The notes: a model not told the origin generated them from the sequence alone. A stretch of DNA of 64,000 nucleotides from an uncultured Chitinophagaceae bacterium (GCA_937907395.1 CALCII010000015.1:210046-274045), one strand, 5' to 3'. Positions 17,561 to 26,454 are shown, numbered from the stretch's first letter. Translations and numbers: made by a program.

Positions 17561-20002
17561 CTAGTTATCGCCGGCCTTAACACGACTTTCCTCATCTCCT
17601 GCTCCACCTTTCTTCTGGCGGCCGCCATTCACTTTTCCTTTGGTGAAACGATAAGTAAAGCTGATGCTGGCTGTTCTTGTATCTGAATGTTGCTGGAATT
17701 TTGTATCAATATCGCCAAACTTAATAGTTCCTTTCGCTCTCTGAGTCCACAATACGTCACGTACATTTAAACGGATGGTTGCTTTGTTTTTGAAGAGCGA
17801 TTTACTGGCTCCGAGGTTTACCATACCCAGGCTACCAATCCGGAACACACCTTCCATACCGGGAGTCCTGTAAAAACCACTTACTTCTGTATTCCAGCCT
17901 TTCTTGAATTTGTAAGAAACAGATCCGTTAAACATTACAGTAGTTAACCCAAGGTCTACCGGCGCATTACTTACAATTCCCTTGAACTCATTATAGAACA
18001 CGTTGGCATAAATATTACCACTGAAATTTTTGATTTGCTTGAAAGCACTTACTGCCAATCCTATTTGCTGTTGTTTGGCAATATTTGCCTGCTTCACATA
18101 GGTTTCATTTTTTTCTGTATTCTGCTCTAATACCTGCTGAATAATATTGTTAGTGTTTGTATAATTCAAAGTAGTATTCAAAAAGCCCTTATACGTGTGC
18201 GTTAGTTCCACATTGTGACTGAACTGCGGACGCAGGTAGGGATTACCCTGCTCATAGGTATAGCGATCCAGAAACTCCACAAATGGATTCAGGCTTTCAT
18301 AATCGGGCCTGCGGATACGGCGTCCATAGTTCACACTCCAGCTGTTTTTTTCACTGGCTGTGTATTGAAGAAACAATGTAGGGAACAACTGTGTATAACT
18401 GAGTTTAAAGGTTTCTCCTGTTGTTTTCTGATTACCGTTCGCTTCGGTGTTTTCCAGGCGCAATCCGAATTGTCCGGATAACTTTTTGCTTATAGGACGG
18501 GTGTAACTTACATAGGCGGCATTAATATTTTCATCATACACAAAATGGTTGCTGCGGCCGTAATCACGCACCAGGTTTCCATTAATCAAGCTATCATAAG
18601 TTGCATCATTATCTGTTCTTACAAAACTTGTTTTTAAACCAGCTTCAATCTTTGCACCTTTTTTCAACGGATGAACATAATCGGCTTTGGCACTATAGAT
18701 TTTAATATTCTGCGGAAGATTGCCCAGCAAAACATCTGGAGTTAACACCGGATTTCCATTGGCATCAAAATATGCATTTTCCACTCTTTGCTTATTGGAT
18801 GAATTGTATTGGATATAATCCACATCGGCAGTCAGTTCTTTTCCTGTACTGTCAAACTGGTGACGGAAGTTTACATTGGCACTCGCATTCTTCCAGGTGT
18901 TTTTTGCAATTGATGAAGCCATAGTTTTGCTTTGCAGATCATGTGACGCATCAAAAATATCAATATCACTTGCATTCCTGAATACACCGGGATTATAAAA
19001 ACCATTTAACACCATTCCCACACTTGTTTTCTTAGTGAAATTATAGTCCAGTCCCAACTTTGCAGAGTTAGAAGAATTCCAGTGACGCATCAATGATACC
19101 TGTTCAAAGTTTGAAACCACCTGTTTGGTATTTGGCTCCATAAACCGACGCTGAATACTCATCTGGTTAAAGGAGTTTCTTTCACTACGGTTCAGGTTCC
19201 CAAAAAGATTGATTTTATTCTTACGGAAATTAAAATTTACGCTCTGGTTATTCCTTGGATAAACACCTTGTGTAACTCCTGCAGTAACGGAGATATTATA
19301 TCCAAATTGCTTTGTTTTTTTAGTACGGATGTTGATAATGCCACTGTTCCCTGCAGCATCGTATTTCGCAGGAGGATTGGTCATGATTTCAATCTGCTCC
19401 AACTGTGCGCCTTGCATATTTTTCAAATAATTGGCAAGATCTGCGCCGGATAAATAGGCGGGTTTCCCATCAATATAAACCTGAACACCCGCTTTTCCTT
19501 TCAAACTGATATTGCCATCTTTATCTACAGAAACACCGGGCGACTTCTCCAGGATATCCAACGCTGTAGAACCGGCATTCGTAGGAGATGCATCTACATT
19601 CACAACCAGTTTGTCGGGCTTTTGCTCAAACAAAGGTTTCTTTGCAGTCACCACCACTTCTTTTAATCCTCTTACCTCAGGCTCCAATACAAGGTTCAGT
19701 TGAACATCCTGTCCTGCTGCCACCTCTACCGGCTTCATGATTTTCTTGTGCCCTACTACAAATGTTCCTACAAAATAAGCCCCCTCTTTTACACCTTCAA
19801 ACACATATTGTCCGGCCTTATCTGTTATTGCCCCCTTCAGCAAAACAGTGTCTTTGGCACGATAAAGAGATACCGAAACCCCTGAAAGAGGCTTGGTATT
19901 ATCATCTTTAAGAATCCCGGAAACCGAGGGTGTTTTTTGGCTAAACCCGGCTAGAGATAAGGTTAGCAAGGCAGCAGTCAGGATAGATGTCAACTTTTTC
20001 AT
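17561..20002 (-). CDS. TonB-dependent receptor-like outer-membrane barrel (carboxypeptidase-like N-domain)
   Basis: 813 residues. Signal peptide to about FSQ at 21. A carboxypeptidase-regulatory-like Ig domain follows (VSGILKDDNTKPLSGVSVSLYRAKD, about 27-110). A degenerate plug comes next (LDILEKSPGVSVDKDGNISLKGKAGVQVYIDGKP; IEIMTNPPAKYDAAGNSGIINIRTK, about 145-230). The rest is a beta-barrel of the outer-membrane beta-barrel family (PF14905-like). The tail after the last strand is basic and disordered. Substrate unknown; no SusD gene is nearby. Expression is probably regulated: the promoter spacer contains a perfect palindrome. Confidence 0.9.
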   Translation of the reverse strand: MKKLTSILTAALLTLSLAGFSQKTPSVSGILKDDNTKPLSGVSVSLYRAKDTVLLKGAITDKAGQYVFEGVKEGAYFVGTFVVGHKKIMKPVEVAAGQDVQLNLVLEPEVRGLKEVVVTAKKPLFEQKPDKLVVNVDASPTNAGSTALDILEKSPGVSVDKDGNISLKGKAGVQVYIDGKPAYLSGADLANYLKNMQGAQLEQIEIMTNPPAKYDAAGNSGIINIRTKKTKQFGYNISVTAGVTQGVYPRNNQSVNFNFRKNKINLFGNLNRSERNSFNQMSIQRRFMEPNTKQVVSNFEQVSLMRHWNSSNSAKLGLDYNFTKKTSVGMVLNGFYNPGVFRNASDIDIFDASHDLQSKTMASSIAKNTWKNASANVNFRHQFDSTGKELTADVDYIQYNSSNKQRVENAYFDANGNPVLTPDVLLGNLPQNIKIYSAKADYVHPLKKGAKIEAGLKTSFVRTDNDATYDSLINGNLVRDYGRSNHFVYDENINAAYVSYTRPISKKLSGQFGLRLENTEANGNQKTTGETFKLSYTQLFPTLFLQYTASEKNSWSVNYGRRIRRPDYESLNPFVEFLDRYTYEQGNPYLRPQFSHNVELTHTYKGFLNTTLNYTNTNNIIQQVLEQNTEKNETYVKQANIAKQQQIGLAVSAFKQIKNFSGNIYANVFYNEFKGIVSNAPVDLGLTTVMFNGSVSYKFKKGWNTEVSGFYRTPGMEGVFRIGSLGMVNLGASKSLFKNKATIRLNVRDVLWTQRAKGTIKFGDIDTKFQQHSDTRTASISFTYRFTKGKVNGGRQKKGGAGDEESRVKAGDN

Positions 20003-20051
20003 TTTCTTGGTTTGATATTAATAAAAGTACCTGTTTGTTTTAATTACCAGC

Positions 20052-20083
20052 CAAAATTAGGTTCTATGTTTTACATAGTACAA
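20052..20083 (-). promoter_or_regulatory. Promoter of the TonB-type barrel gene
   Basis: Minus strand TTG (20083-20081), 21 bases, TAATTTTG (20059-20052), matching TAnnTTTG. It lies about 50 bases before the ATG at 20002. Confidence 0.6.
20064..20078. promoter_or_regulatory. Palindromic operator inside the promoter spacer
   Basis: CTATGT-TTT-ACATAG, a perfect dyad with six-base arms, lies exactly between the -33 and -7 boxes of the TonB-type barrel gene. A repressor bound here would block RNA polymerase. The regulator is not identified. Confidence 0.5.
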
Positions 20084-20090
20084 TGTTTTG

Positions 20091-20122
20091 TGCCGAAAGG
20101 CCGATTTGCCTGATGTTCGGCA
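20091..20122. promoter_or_regulatory. Dyad upstream of the -33 box
   Basis: TGCCGAA, 18 bases, TTCGGCA: perfect seven-base arms eight bases upstream of the -33 box of the TonB-type barrel gene. The position suits an activator site. Alternatively it is a weak 3' hairpin of the upstream lgt gene, though no T-run follows. Confidence 0.4.
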
Positions 20123-20233
20123 ATCGATTATGAGGAATGAGACGACGGAGAGAAAATTATGTTACACCCCAACCCTTGCTATGGGATGAACGGAAAGTTC
20201 GAAATGATAAGCGGAAAATGAATTAAAAAACTG

Positions 20234-21523
20234 TCAGATAGTGGCTGCCGCCCGTTTTTTGCACACAAAATAAAGTGCCACACCCAGTAAAACCAATCCG
20301 GTTGAAATGAGTTCTGCCTGTGTAGGCTTGATAAAACCAAAGTCATATTTGGTATTCACACGGATTAATTCCACAAAAAAGCGTTCGGTTCCATTCATAA
20401 TGAGATAAATACAGAACAAAGCCCCAGGCAGCTTTATTCGTCTGCGCAGGAAAATTAGAAGCCCAAAGAAGAGTAATGAAACAACTGTTTCATAAAACGG
20501 AGTAGGAAAAACGGGAACCGGCAAATAATTACAATGCTCAACATCTGTGCAATCAGCCAGGCGTGCTCCCATGCTGTTTACATTGTGCGGATAAGTATAA
20601 GCCACCATCCAAACAGGCAAAAATGAAGGTGCCTTAAATGATGTATGAGGAATTTCTGAAAGCTTACTTCCTCTGAACTCCTGTTCCAGGTAATAGGTCT
20701 TATTTTTTTCAAGCGTTGCTTCAAATTCACCCGGTGCTGCCAGGCGGACTGTTCCTGTAGAATCGGCAACATAGGCGCTGTTGGGAATGCCCCAATCACC
20801 ATCACCTGCCACCTGGCATCCAATTCGACCAATAGCATAAGCCAGCATGAGAGCTGGTCCCATAACATCGGCAAGATGACGTAATGAAATCCCTTTTCGC
20901 TTGGAGTAAACAATAATGGCAATGGCAGCACAAATCAATCCTCCATAAAATGTTAGTCCGCTGAATGACAACAAAGCACCTACAGGATCTGCAACAAAAT
21001 CATTCCAGTTTTCAAGATTATGAAACACTTTAGCTCCGGAAAAGCCAAACACTGCGGCAAGTACAGTAATATCTCCCACCCTCTCATGAGGCCATACACG
21101 AACCATTCTTACTTCTGGTTTTGCCGCTTTTTCTTTATTCTTTTCATACCAACGCAAGCCTGCAAATAAAGCCGCTAAGAAAATACCTGCCCCCCAGCTT
21201 CCTTTCGATGAAAAAATAAATTCCTGTGGATTCACCCCGGAACCGGCAACCATAAAAGCACCAATGATCTTATACCCCATTAAAAAGCCAAGTACTGCAT
21301 TTGATATCAGTTCACCCACAGATGCAGGCTTTCCAAACTCACGCTTTTCTTCTTTAGGTGATAACAGTCCTTTCTTTTCTTTTAACTGTAATCCTTTGGT
21401 AAGTACCATTGCCGCAGCAATAAATGCCAATGCCACAAAAAAACCAAACGAGTTCAGAAACCGGGCCCACTCCCATTCAACACCAAAAACTTCCTTGAAG
21501 AAAAAATATAAATTGGGATACAT
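20234..21523 (-). CDS. lgt: Prolipoprotein diacylglyceryl transferase
   Basis: 429 residues, against about 290 for E. coli Lgt. A multi-pass membrane protein with SGLTFYGGL near 200, GRIGCQVAGDGDWG near 248 and GTERFFVELIR near 388. It transfers diacylglycerol from phosphatidylglycerol to the lipobox Cys of prelipoproteins. By alignment from memory the conserved Arg of GRxG and the R-xxx-E pair are kept, but E. coli His103 is Tyr, Asn146 is Cys and Glu151 is Asp. There are extra segments at the N-terminus and in the periplasmic loop (residues about 262-325). Whether it is the main Lgt or a divergent paralogue cannot be told here. Confidence 0.88.
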   Translation of the reverse strand: MYPNLYFFFKEVFGVEWEWARFLNSFGFFVALAFIAAAMVLTKGLQLKEKKGLLSPKEEKREFGKPASVGELISNAVLGFLMGYKIIGAFMVAGSGVNPQEFIFSSKGSWGAGIFLAALFAGLRWYEKNKEKAAKPEVRMVRVWPHERVGDITVLAAVFGFSGAKVFHNLENWNDFVADPVGALLSFSGLTFYGGLICAAIAIIVYSKRKGISLRHLADVMGPALMLAYAIGRIGCQVAGDGDWGIPNSAYVADSTGTVRLAAPGEFEATLEKNKTYYLEQEFRGSKLSEIPHTSFKAPSFLPVWMVAYTYPHNVNSMGARLADCTDVEHCNYLPVPVFPTPFYETVVSLLFFGLLIFLRRRIKLPGALFCIYLIMNGTERFFVELIRVNTKYDFGFIKPTQAELISTGLVLLGVALYFVCKKRAAATI

Positions 21524-21594
21524 GTAATTAGTTTGAGTTGCAATGTTACTTGAAAAAACCGTAACGAAAACGAACCAAAGGCTAACTAAAGGCT

Positions 21595-21624
21595 AAAAAA
21601 AAATCCCTCAGTAAATGAGGGATT
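21595..21624 (-). terminator. Terminator of the bacilliredoxin gene
   Basis: AATCCCTCA / TGAGGGATT, nine perfect pairs with a five-base loop, flanked by an A-run that reads as a T-tract on the minus strand, 17 bases beyond the stop codon at 21642. Confidence 0.88.
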
Positions 21625-21641
21625 CCATTCTTTTCTTTTGA

Positions 21642-22058
21642 TTAGTTGCAATGTTCTTCAAATGCACTGATGAGGTTTTGTGCAATCATCTGTGCAGGAC
21701 GTCCTTCAATCATGTGACGTTCTACAAAATGCACCAATTGTCCGTCTTTAAACAATGCAATCGCTGGTGAGCTGGGAGGATAAGGAAGCAGGTGCTCACG
21801 AATCTTCTTAACTGCATCAGTATCAAAACCGGCAAAACTGGTTAACAAATGATCCGGACGTTTACCGGAATTCTGAACAGCCATTAAAACACCAGGCCGG
21901 GCACTTCCTGCTGCACAACCACAAACAGAATTGATAAAAACAAGGCTGGTTCCTTTTTGCTGGAGCGCTTCACCCACAGCTTCTGAAGATAATAACTCTT
22001 CAAAACCTTCGTCTGTTAACTCTGCCTTCATTGGCATAACTATTTCTGCTGGATACAT
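21642..22058 (-). CDS. BrxA/BrxB family bacilliredoxin
   Basis: 138 residues from the ATG at 22058 (MYPAEIVMPMKAELTDEGFEEL), which matches family N-termini; the open frame to 22136 runs through the promoter. The active-site CGC motif is in NSVCGCAAGSARPG. The family removes bacillithiol from oxidised proteins or acts as a thiol-disulfide exchange protein in species without it. Monocistronic and divergent from hsp20. Confidence 0.92.
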   Translation of the reverse strand: MYPAEIVMPMKAELTDEGFEELLSSEAVGEALQQKGTSLVFINSVCGCAAGSARPGVLMAVQNSGKRPDHLLTSFAGFDTDAVKKIREHLLPYPPSSPAIALFKDGQLVHFVERHMIEGRPAQMIAQNLISAFEEHCN

Positions 22059-22084
22059 ATATTTTGTTTTATTAATAAAGAACG

Positions 22085-22118
22085 CAAAACTAGTCCAAAA
22101 GTTTATTGTAATACCAAA
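22085..22118 (-). promoter_or_regulatory. Promoter of the bacilliredoxin gene
   Basis: Minus strand TTTG (22118-22115), 22 bases, TAGTTTTG (22092-22085): a good match to the Bacteroidota consensus, 26 bases before the chosen ATG. It supports the shorter start. Confidence 0.62.
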
Positions 22119-22150
22119 TCGGAAATTTTGTCGCACAAGGATACACTGTT

Positions 22151-22165
22151 AAGACTTTTTGTCTT
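22151..22165. promoter_or_regulatory. Small palindrome between bacilliredoxin and hsp20
   Basis: AAGAC-TTTTT-GTCTT, a perfect dyad with five-base arms in the 205-base divergent region. It could be an operator for either gene or chance. Confidence 0.25.
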
Positions 22166-22263
22166 GCCGGAATCGAAATAATTGTTCAATTGACATTCAT
22201 TTCTGGGTTGGATCGCTGTTTGATCACATTGAAGCATATTAAAAACTATAAAACGTAAAACAT

Positions 22264-22695
22264 ATGACAATGGTAAAATTGCACAGCCCCGTTCAGAAAA
22301 GCATCAACAGCATTTTCGATGAGTTCTTTAATGAACTCCCTTCTTTCAACAAAACAGTCAATAACCTGTTTGCACCTCCGGCAAATATTGGTGAAACGCC
22401 TTCTGGTTATTTACTCGAATTAAGTGTACCCGGACGTAACAAAGAAGACTTTTCGATTACGGTTGATAAAGGCATCCTTACTGTAGCATACGAAAAGAAA
22501 GAAGATGCAAAGCAAGAAGGCTACAAACTTATCCGTAACGAATTCAACTTCCCCAACTTCAAACGGAGTTTTTCTGTAGATGAAAGCATCCAGACTGAAG
22601 GGATAGAAGCGAAATATGAAAATGGAATCCTCAAATTGTACTTACCTAAAAAAGCGGAAGTAAAAGAGCCCGTTAAAAGCATAAACGTTCAATAA
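22264..22695 (+). CDS. Hsp20/alpha-crystallin small heat shock protein
   Basis: 143 residues. An N-terminal arm with FDEFFNELPSFNK leads into the alpha-crystallin domain (about 40-130). This begins with the strand SGYLLELSVPGRNKEDFSI and has the signature YENGILKLYLPKK near the end. It is an ATP-independent holdase of the cytoplasm. A second ATG at 22270 is an equal start candidate. Followed by a strong terminator. Confidence 0.95.
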   Translation: MTMVKLHSPVQKSINSIFDEFFNELPSFNKTVNNLFAPPANIGETPSGYLLELSVPGRNKEDFSITVDKGILTVAYEKKEDAKQEGYKLIRNEFNFPNFKRSFSVDESIQTEGIEAKYENGILKLYLPKKAEVKEPVKSINVQ

Positions 22696-22740
22696 ACAAA
22701 TTTGAAATAGCTAGTTATAGCAGTTGGTTTTGGTTTACAC

Positions 22741-22773
22741 CCCGTCCTGATTCTTCTGGACGGGCTTTTTTTT
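22741..22773 (+). terminator. Terminator of hsp20
   Basis: CCCGTCC / GGACGGG stem with a ten-base loop followed by an eight-base T-run, 45 bases after the hsp20 stop. Confidence 0.88.
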
Positions 22774-22825
22774 GATTCGTATTCATTGAACCGGTAAATA
22801 AGAATTCAATTTATCTTCGCAGTAC

Positions 22826-24088
22826 ATGAGAAAGAAAATCCAGTCACTCCCCTTCCTGTTTTTTTTCCTTTTCCTTTCATTTGCCTTATCAGCTCAGGAA
22901 AAAGATAGTGTACCCAATCATACAGTCGATACGCTTCTACGTATCCGGAATCTTAATCCCTATTTTACGTTGCATGTGGATAGTCTTCTTACCTACAACC
23001 TGGAAGTAAATAAAAATCAAAAAAACTATTACTGGTTTCTGAAAAACTCACCGCTGGGGTTACGAATTAATAAAGATAACGGCGTACTCACTTTCAAAGC
23101 AGATAAAGCATTCTTTCTGTCGGGCAAATTAAAATATGATGTTGATTACAAAGTGCAGGTAGGTGTTCAAAACCTTTATGACCCTAAAGAACGTGTAGAT
23201 ACCTTTTTCACAATCGTTTTCTTTAATACAGAAATCATTCCTTCAAAAGTGCGTCCATCAGTGTCTAGTCCGGTTACAGTAGATGAAGGCGATACACTTC
23301 GTTTCCAACTTTTTTGTGAAAATGGAAATTTCCCGGTAGAACAAATCAGCTTTGAAAGCAATATTCCTATCAAACTAAACAATCCCATCAACTTTTGTAA
23401 TGATGAATTCAACTGGACGATCCCTTATGATTTTGTAAAGGATACCGATAGCAGTAAAACAAAAAGGCTCCGGCTTTACTTTACTGCATCCGACAAATTC
23501 CGCAACCGTGATACAACAGTTGTAACTGTAATGGTGAAAGAAGCAATCAATTATCCGTTGAAAAAAATGGAATATGATAAAATTGTATCCGATTACCAAC
23601 GCTATATCCAGCAATTAAAATTTACATTCCGGAAACTGGATAAAAAAATAAAAAACAATCGCTCTACCCGCTTGTCGTTTGATATGACATCGGCTTCCAC
23701 AGCTCTTGCCGGTACGGTTTTCTCCACTATGGACAATGAAAGCCAGAAAAACATCGGACGTATTTTACCTGGTGTTGGCTTAACGCTGGTACCAGTAAAG
23801 GAAGCTGTAGCTCCTAATAAAGTAACCGATCAAAACTCAGCATCGCTGGTTCGTACCAATATCAGGAGACTGGAGTTTATATTGGACGATCAATCATTAC
23901 TCGGAGATAAAGACCCGGAAATTGTACAAAAAACAGCACGTTTAAAACAGGAACTGAAACAGGCACAACTACAGTTGCTTGATATTCCATTGGAAGACAT
24001 CATTGAAAGCGATAGCAAGGGGGCCAATAATTATTTTGATGATCCCAAAGTCAATAAGAAGTACAGAGTGTCTAACAAGAAAAATTAA
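22826..24088 (+). CDS. Secreted protein of unknown function
   Basis: 420 residues with a signal peptide (FFFLFLSFALSAQ). The first 240 residues look like two cadherin/Ig-like beta sandwiches: ITKDNG-like INKDNGVLTFKADK near 82 and VTVDEGDTLRFQLFCENGN near 150, each followed by alternating beta strands. Residues about 245-400 are charged and helical, probably coiled coil (YQRYIQQLKFTFRKLDKKIK; VQKTARLKQELKQAQLQLL). No enzyme motif is seen. A structural or adhesion role in the envelope is a guess. It converges with the next gene, overlapping by four bases. Confidence 0.82.
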   Translation: MRKKIQSLPFLFFFLFLSFALSAQEKDSVPNHTVDTLLRIRNLNPYFTLHVDSLLTYNLEVNKNQKNYYWFLKNSPLGLRINKDNGVLTFKADKAFFLSGKLKYDVDYKVQVGVQNLYDPKERVDTFFTIVFFNTEIIPSKVRPSVSSPVTVDEGDTLRFQLFCENGNFPVEQISFESNIPIKLNNPINFCNDEFNWTIPYDFVKDTDSSKTKRLRLYFTASDKFRNRDTTVVTVMVKEAINYPLKKMEYDKIVSDYQRYIQQLKFTFRKLDKKIKNNRSTRLSFDMTSASTALAGTVFSTMDNESQKNIGRILPGVGLTLVPVKEAVAPNKVTDQNSASLVRTNIRRLEFILDDQSLLGDKDPEIVQKTARLKQELKQAQLQLLDIPLEDIIESDSKGANNYFDDPKVNKKYRVSNKKN

Positions 24089-24537
24089 TTACATCCCGTT
24101 TTTCTTCTTGTATCGATAATGTATTGAATTTTCCAGCCGCTGGTTAATCGTACGAGTTGAAATGAATTCACTCCGCAATGGCTGAATACACCTTTGTAAT
24201 AAAACTGGTAAGGTGTCCACACACTGGCCATAGCCCCATCAATATGAACAGCGCCAAACTGAATCCGTTCATCTGCGTCACCCTGCGCCACTTTTCCAAC
24301 AAAGGAAATAAACTCATCCAGGTTCTCCGTACGCACTACTGTTTCACCTGTTTTACCACGGCCGATTGTTTGCAACACTGCCGACTCTGAGAACACAGAC
24401 CTCAGCAAAACAGAATCTCCATTTTTCATCGCCAGGAACATCTGGTTCACCACTACTTTAACCGAATCTTCAGTGCTTTGTGCATTTAATGAGGTAAATC
24501 CAATGGCTGTTAAAAAAACGGTAAGAAAGAGGCGCAT
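24085..24537 (-). CDS. Secreted NTF2-like (SnoaL/DUF4440-type) protein
   Basis: 150 residues with a signal peptide ending LNAQ. The pattern VVNQMFLAMKNGDSVLLRSVFSESA, then a beta sheet with ASVWTPYQFYYKGVFSHCGVNSFQLVR and GWKIQYIIDTRR, is the NTF2-like cone fold of the nuclear transport factor 2 family. Members bind small ligands or act as enzymes or scaffolds; no specific function can be given. Confidence 0.85.
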   Translation of the reverse strand: MRLFLTVFLTAIGFTSLNAQSTEDSVKVVVNQMFLAMKNGDSVLLRSVFSESAVLQTIGRGKTGETVVRTENLDEFISFVGKVAQGDADERIQFGAVHIDGAMASVWTPYQFYYKGVFSHCGVNSFQLVRLTSGWKIQYIIDTRRKTGCN

Positions 24538-24596
24538 ACACTTTTGATTTTATGTTTGGCAGGTTGTTTGGAATACAAGATGTAAATGATTCAACT

Positions 24597-24929
24597 ATGC
24601 AACAAACAAAATGGTACAAATGGTCGCTGTTGCTGATAGGCTTAACAGCGATGGTCTTCACTGCTGCAGATGCATCTGCTGCTTCACATCCCGGCAAAAA
24701 GCGCAACAGGAAAGGGAATACCTGTTACACCAGCTATCACAGTTCATGGAATCATAGCAATTGTAATCATTTGCCTCCCGGGCAAGCTGTAAAACGATAC
24801 GGTGGCAATGCTTCTGATTATGCAAAACATAACAAATGGAACAAGAAATGCCATAGTAACAATTCAACTTATGGCTACCAACAACCACAACCCGGATGGG
24901 GCAAACGCAGCCGCAACCCCGCACTATAA
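24597..24929 (+). CDS. Small secreted His/Asn-rich protein
   Basis: 110 residues from the ATG at 24597; the longer frame from 24552 would put 15 residues before the signal peptide. A hydrophobic signal (WSLLLIGLTAMVFTAADASAA) is followed by a mature part rich in Asn, His, Ser, Lys and Tyr, with three Cys and the segment LPPGQAVKRYGG. No known domain. Antisense frames here are less convincing. Ends at a strong bidirectional terminator. Confidence 0.65.
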   Translation: MQQTKWYKWSLLLIGLTAMVFTAADASAASHPGKKRNRKGNTCYTSYHSSWNHSNCNHLPPGQAVKRYGGNASDYAKHNKWNKKCHSNNSTYGYQQPQPGWGKRSRNPAL

Positions 24930-24937
24930 ATCCTTTC

Positions 24938-24973
24938 AAAAAAAATGCTCCGTTTGTTCGGAGCATTTTTTTT
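24938..24973. terminator. Bidirectional terminator
   Basis: ATGCTCCG / CGGAGCAT stem with a six-base loop, A-run on the left and T-run on the right, between two convergent genes. It should serve both the small secreted protein and arginine decarboxylase. Confidence 0.9.
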
Positions 24974-24985
24974 ATTTCATTGGGT

Positions 24986-26392
24986 TTAATATCCAAGAAT
25001 CTTCAACATGCTTTGTGCCGTTTGTTCTTTTGCATAAAGCCAGTCTACTAATTTGCCATTCTTATCATGTCCTACAATAACATGTTTCGGAGACGGAATC
25101 ATACAATGCTTGATACCGCCATATCCACTGATCTGATCCTGGTAAGCACCCGTATGGAAGAACCCTACAAACAACGGTTCCTGCGTACCATTTCCGTTCA
25201 GTTTGGGCAAAAACACTTCATTTATATGCTCTTCTGAGTCATAATAATCGTGACTATCACAGGTGATTCCTCCCAACACCACACGCTGGTAATCGTTATC
25301 CCACTTGTTAATGGGCAACATGAGGAATTTTTCGCCAATACCCCATGTATCGGGCAAGGTTGTGATGAAAGATGAATCAATCATATACCAGTTCTCACGA
25401 TCGTTCTGGATTTTTTGTCCAAGTACACTATATATATGTGCCATACTTTCACCCACCGTAAAACTGCCAAACTCGGTATAAATATTTGGCATTGGCACAC
25501 CTGCTTTCTTACAGGTTTTTTTGATAGTACCCACAATCTCATTAATCATGAACTGATAATCATATTCAAAGCCCAATGAGTGTTTAATGGGGAAACCTCC
25601 ACCTATGTTGATTGAATCCAGCTCCGGGCAAATCTTTTTCAACTGGCAATACAGGTTGATGATTTTATTCAATTCACTCCAGTAGTAGATATCATCTTTA
25701 ATACCCTTATTCAAAAAGATATGTAACATTTTTAACTGGAAACGATCTTCATTCCCCTCTATCTTATCTACGTAAAATTCAAGGATATCTCTTGCACGAA
25801 TGCCTAACCGTGATGTATAAAACGGGAAAGTAGGCTCTTCCTCTGCTGCCACACGGATACCAACTTTGAAAGGAACTTTTACTGTCTTCTTCAGTTGCTG
25901 CAGTTCGTCTTTATTATCCAATACGGGTACCACATTTTTGAATCCTGTATTGAGTAATTTGGCAATGCGTGCGATATAAGCTTTCTGCTTATACCCGTTA
26001 CAAATAATCTGAATGTCTTTTGTGATTTTTTTCTTCTGGTACAGCTTGTTGATAATTTCAATATCATAAGCAAATGAAGTTTCAAGATGAACCTCATTCT
26101 TTAACGCCTCTTCCACCACAAAAGAAAAATGGCTGCTCTTCGTGCAATAACAATAGAAGTATTTGCCTTCGTATTTATGGCGCTTGTAAGCAGCTTCAAA
26201 CATTCTCTTTGCCTTTCGTATCTGCATTCCGATTTTGGGCAGATACGTCAGTTTCATGGGAGTACCGTACTTGTCAATCAGGGCTTTCAGATCAAGACCG
26301 TTAAATTGTAAGTAACCATCTTTCACCTCAAAACCTTCCTGCGGGAAATTAAAGGTTTGATGTACGAGGTCGGTGTAAGTGGTATTGCTCAT
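24986..26392 (-). CDS. Arginine decarboxylase, PLP fold type III
   Basis: 468 residues, the length of the short biosynthetic arginine decarboxylases of Bacteroidota rather than the 650-residue SpeA. The alanine-racemase-like barrel carries the PLP lysine in CYCTKSSHF near 85. The phosphate-binding glycine loop is INIGGGFP near 262, and GGITCDSHDYY near 374 supplies the active-site Cys/Asp. It should convert arginine to agmatine for spermidine synthesis. The agmatine-processing genes are not in this window. Confidence 0.9.
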   Translation of the reverse strand: MSNTTYTDLVHQTFNFPQEGFEVKDGYLQFNGLDLKALIDKYGTPMKLTYLPKIGMQIRKAKRMFEAAYKRHKYEGKYFYCYCTKSSHFSFVVEEALKNEVHLETSFAYDIEIINKLYQKKKITKDIQIICNGYKQKAYIARIAKLLNTGFKNVVPVLDNKDELQQLKKTVKVPFKVGIRVAAEEEPTFPFYTSRLGIRARDILEFYVDKIEGNEDRFQLKMLHIFLNKGIKDDIYYWSELNKIINLYCQLKKICPELDSINIGGGFPIKHSLGFEYDYQFMINEIVGTIKKTCKKAGVPMPNIYTEFGSFTVGESMAHIYSVLGQKIQNDRENWYMIDSSFITTLPDTWGIGEKFLMLPINKWDNDYQRVVLGGITCDSHDYYDSEEHINEVFLPKLNGNGTQEPLFVGFFHTGAYQDQISGYGGIKHCMIPSPKHVIVGHDKNGKLVDWLYAKEQTAQSMLKILGY

Positions 26393-26446
26393 TTACAGAC
26401 AGTTGTTTTTAATTTGAAGAGATATTGTAACGAACAAAATGGATTG

Positions 26447-26454
26447 CAAACGTA
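26447..26454 (-). promoter_or_regulatory. -7 box of arginine decarboxylase
   Basis: Minus strand TACGTTTG matches TAnnTTTG exactly, about 55 bases before the ATG. No -33 box at the usual distance is seen. Confidence 0.4.

Noticed and set aside
24658..24996. Minus-strand Cys-rich open frame opposite the small secreted protein
   Set aside because: The plus-strand frame has a clear signal peptide and terminator; the antisense Cys are complements of its Ala/Thr-rich codons.
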